Shown: piece by piece, positions 63,767-64,000 of the stretch
How the letters are laid out: every line of letters starts with the position of its first letter
Numbering within the stretch: position 1 is the first letter of the stretch
Assembly: GCF_900095265.1 (NCBI RefSeq)
Contig: NZ_LT607668.1
Span: 7,440-71,439, forward strand
Origin: Janthinobacterium sp. UMAB-56
Lineage (GTDB): Bacteria > Pseudomonadota > Gammaproteobacteria > Burkholderiales > Burkholderiaceae_D
Length of the DNA stretch: 64,000 bases
Reading direction: 5' to 3'
Notes under the pieces: model-generated
Told to the model about the DNA's origin: nothing
Database searches by the model: none
The model's input: only the letters and a program-made list of their open reading frames with translations
Translations under genes and position numbers: made by a program

Positions 63767-64000
63767 ATGTCGGAACAATGGAAAATGATTTGCCGCCTGA
63801 AGGACATGCCGCTGGCAGGCGCGCGCATGGTGCAGCGTGGCCTGGCCTGGCAGGACTTGCCCGGCGTGGCGCTCTTCCGCGCGGCTGACGATACGGTGTA
63901 CGCGCTGCTCGACACCGTTCCTTGCCTGGGCGGCCCGCTGGCGCATGGGGTGCTGATGGAGAAAAACCTGATGGGGCCGAAGAACAGCTGGATCATCGAG
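63767..64000 (+). CDS. nirD: nitrite reductase small subunit NirD-like, truncated by window end
   Basis: The first 78 codons of a NirD-type small subunit of assimilatory NAD(P)H nitrite reductase. The opening MSEQWKMICRLKDMP and the Rieske-like strand VALFRAADDTVYALLDTVP, followed by CLGGPLAHGVL, match the family. As in other NirD proteins, a full Rieske CxH-CxxH iron-sulfur set is not apparent in this part. A GGGAG ribosome-binding site is present. The gene continues past the window edge; a nirB partner would be expected beyond it but cannot be seen. Confidence 0.85.
   Translation, partial: MSEQWKMICRLKDMPLAGARMVQRGLAWQDLPGVALFRAADDTVYALLDTVPCLGGPLAHGVLMEKNLMGPKNSWIIE

Noticed and set aside
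1-64000. CRISPR arrays, tRNA or rRNA genes, insertion sequences
   Set aside because: No regularly spaced direct repeats, cloverleaf-type TPsiC (GGTTCGAATCC) signals or transposase genes were seen by eye on either strand.
63767-64000. Full Rieske [2Fe-2S] ferredoxin
   Set aside because: The CxH and CxxH ligand pairs are not present in the visible part, and the opening matches NirD.

Overview
The window looks like chromosome of a GC-rich betaproteobacterium of the family Oxalobacteraceae (Janthinobacterium, Duganella or Massilia type). That rests on gene order and protein style (miaA-mutL, amiC-tsaE-queG, FixJ-type DctS/DctR beside a dctPQM TRAP operon) and on short GGGGTCAGACCC intergenic palindromes. 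No database search was possible, so the genus is an inference. Genes are densely packed on both strands. I see no tRNA, rRNA, CRISPR array, insertion sequence or prophage.

Region by region. 1-10 kb is core: tRNA modification (miaA, tsaE, queG), mismatch repair (mutL), a periplasmic cyclophilin, a DedA membrane protein, an exported alpha-carbonic anhydrase, a hexose-6-phosphate mutarotase and the Tat-exported amidase AmiC. 10-12 kb holds a His-rich PadR regulator and a siderophore-interacting reductase (a YqjI/YqjH module) with an inverted-repeat operator. 12-18 kb is a C4-dicarboxylate uptake unit (dctR, dctS, dctPQM) with a perfect 28-bp palindrome between the divergent halves. A 425-bp gap at 17.9-18.3 kb contains a strongly folded RNA ending in a terminator. 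Then come ogt, xerD and a small charged protein.

20-28 kb is a CzcCBA-type metal efflux operon divergent from its own two-component system. It is followed by mgtC with a small downstream gene that appears to be a stand-alone copy of the MgtC C-terminal domain. 29-34 kb is an HAE1 RND pump with its adaptor, and 34-37.5 kb a PAS-GGDEF-EAL protein and an EEP-family phosphodiesterase. 37.5-46.7 kb is mixed: YbaK deacylase, plsY, a FrnE-like oxidoreductase, DUF427, a DUF2157/DUF4401-GDYXXLXY membrane pair, a DUF457 protein, a CPA2 antiporter and a voltage-gated-type channel with a C-terminal zinc ribbon.

46.7-53.8 kb is the most unusual block: seven tightly spaced genes, six of them linked by stop/start overlaps (FabH-like ketosynthase, reductase, metallo-beta-lactamase hydrolase, adenylate-forming enzyme, PAP2 phosphatase, sterol-desaturase-type hydroxylase, fatty acid desaturase). 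They look like one lipid-tailoring pathway of unknown product. Next are a GbsR/MarR-type regulator with a clear operator, a DUF4166 protein and a membrane-domain/TIGR01777 reductase fusion. At 56.5-62.5 kb, eutB and eutC (ethanolamine ammonia-lyase) are split by a PLP decarboxylase, a TPR/ATP-grasp protein and a reverse-strand zinc metallopeptidase. The window ends with tsaD and the start of a nirD-like gene behind a textbook sigma-54 promoter.
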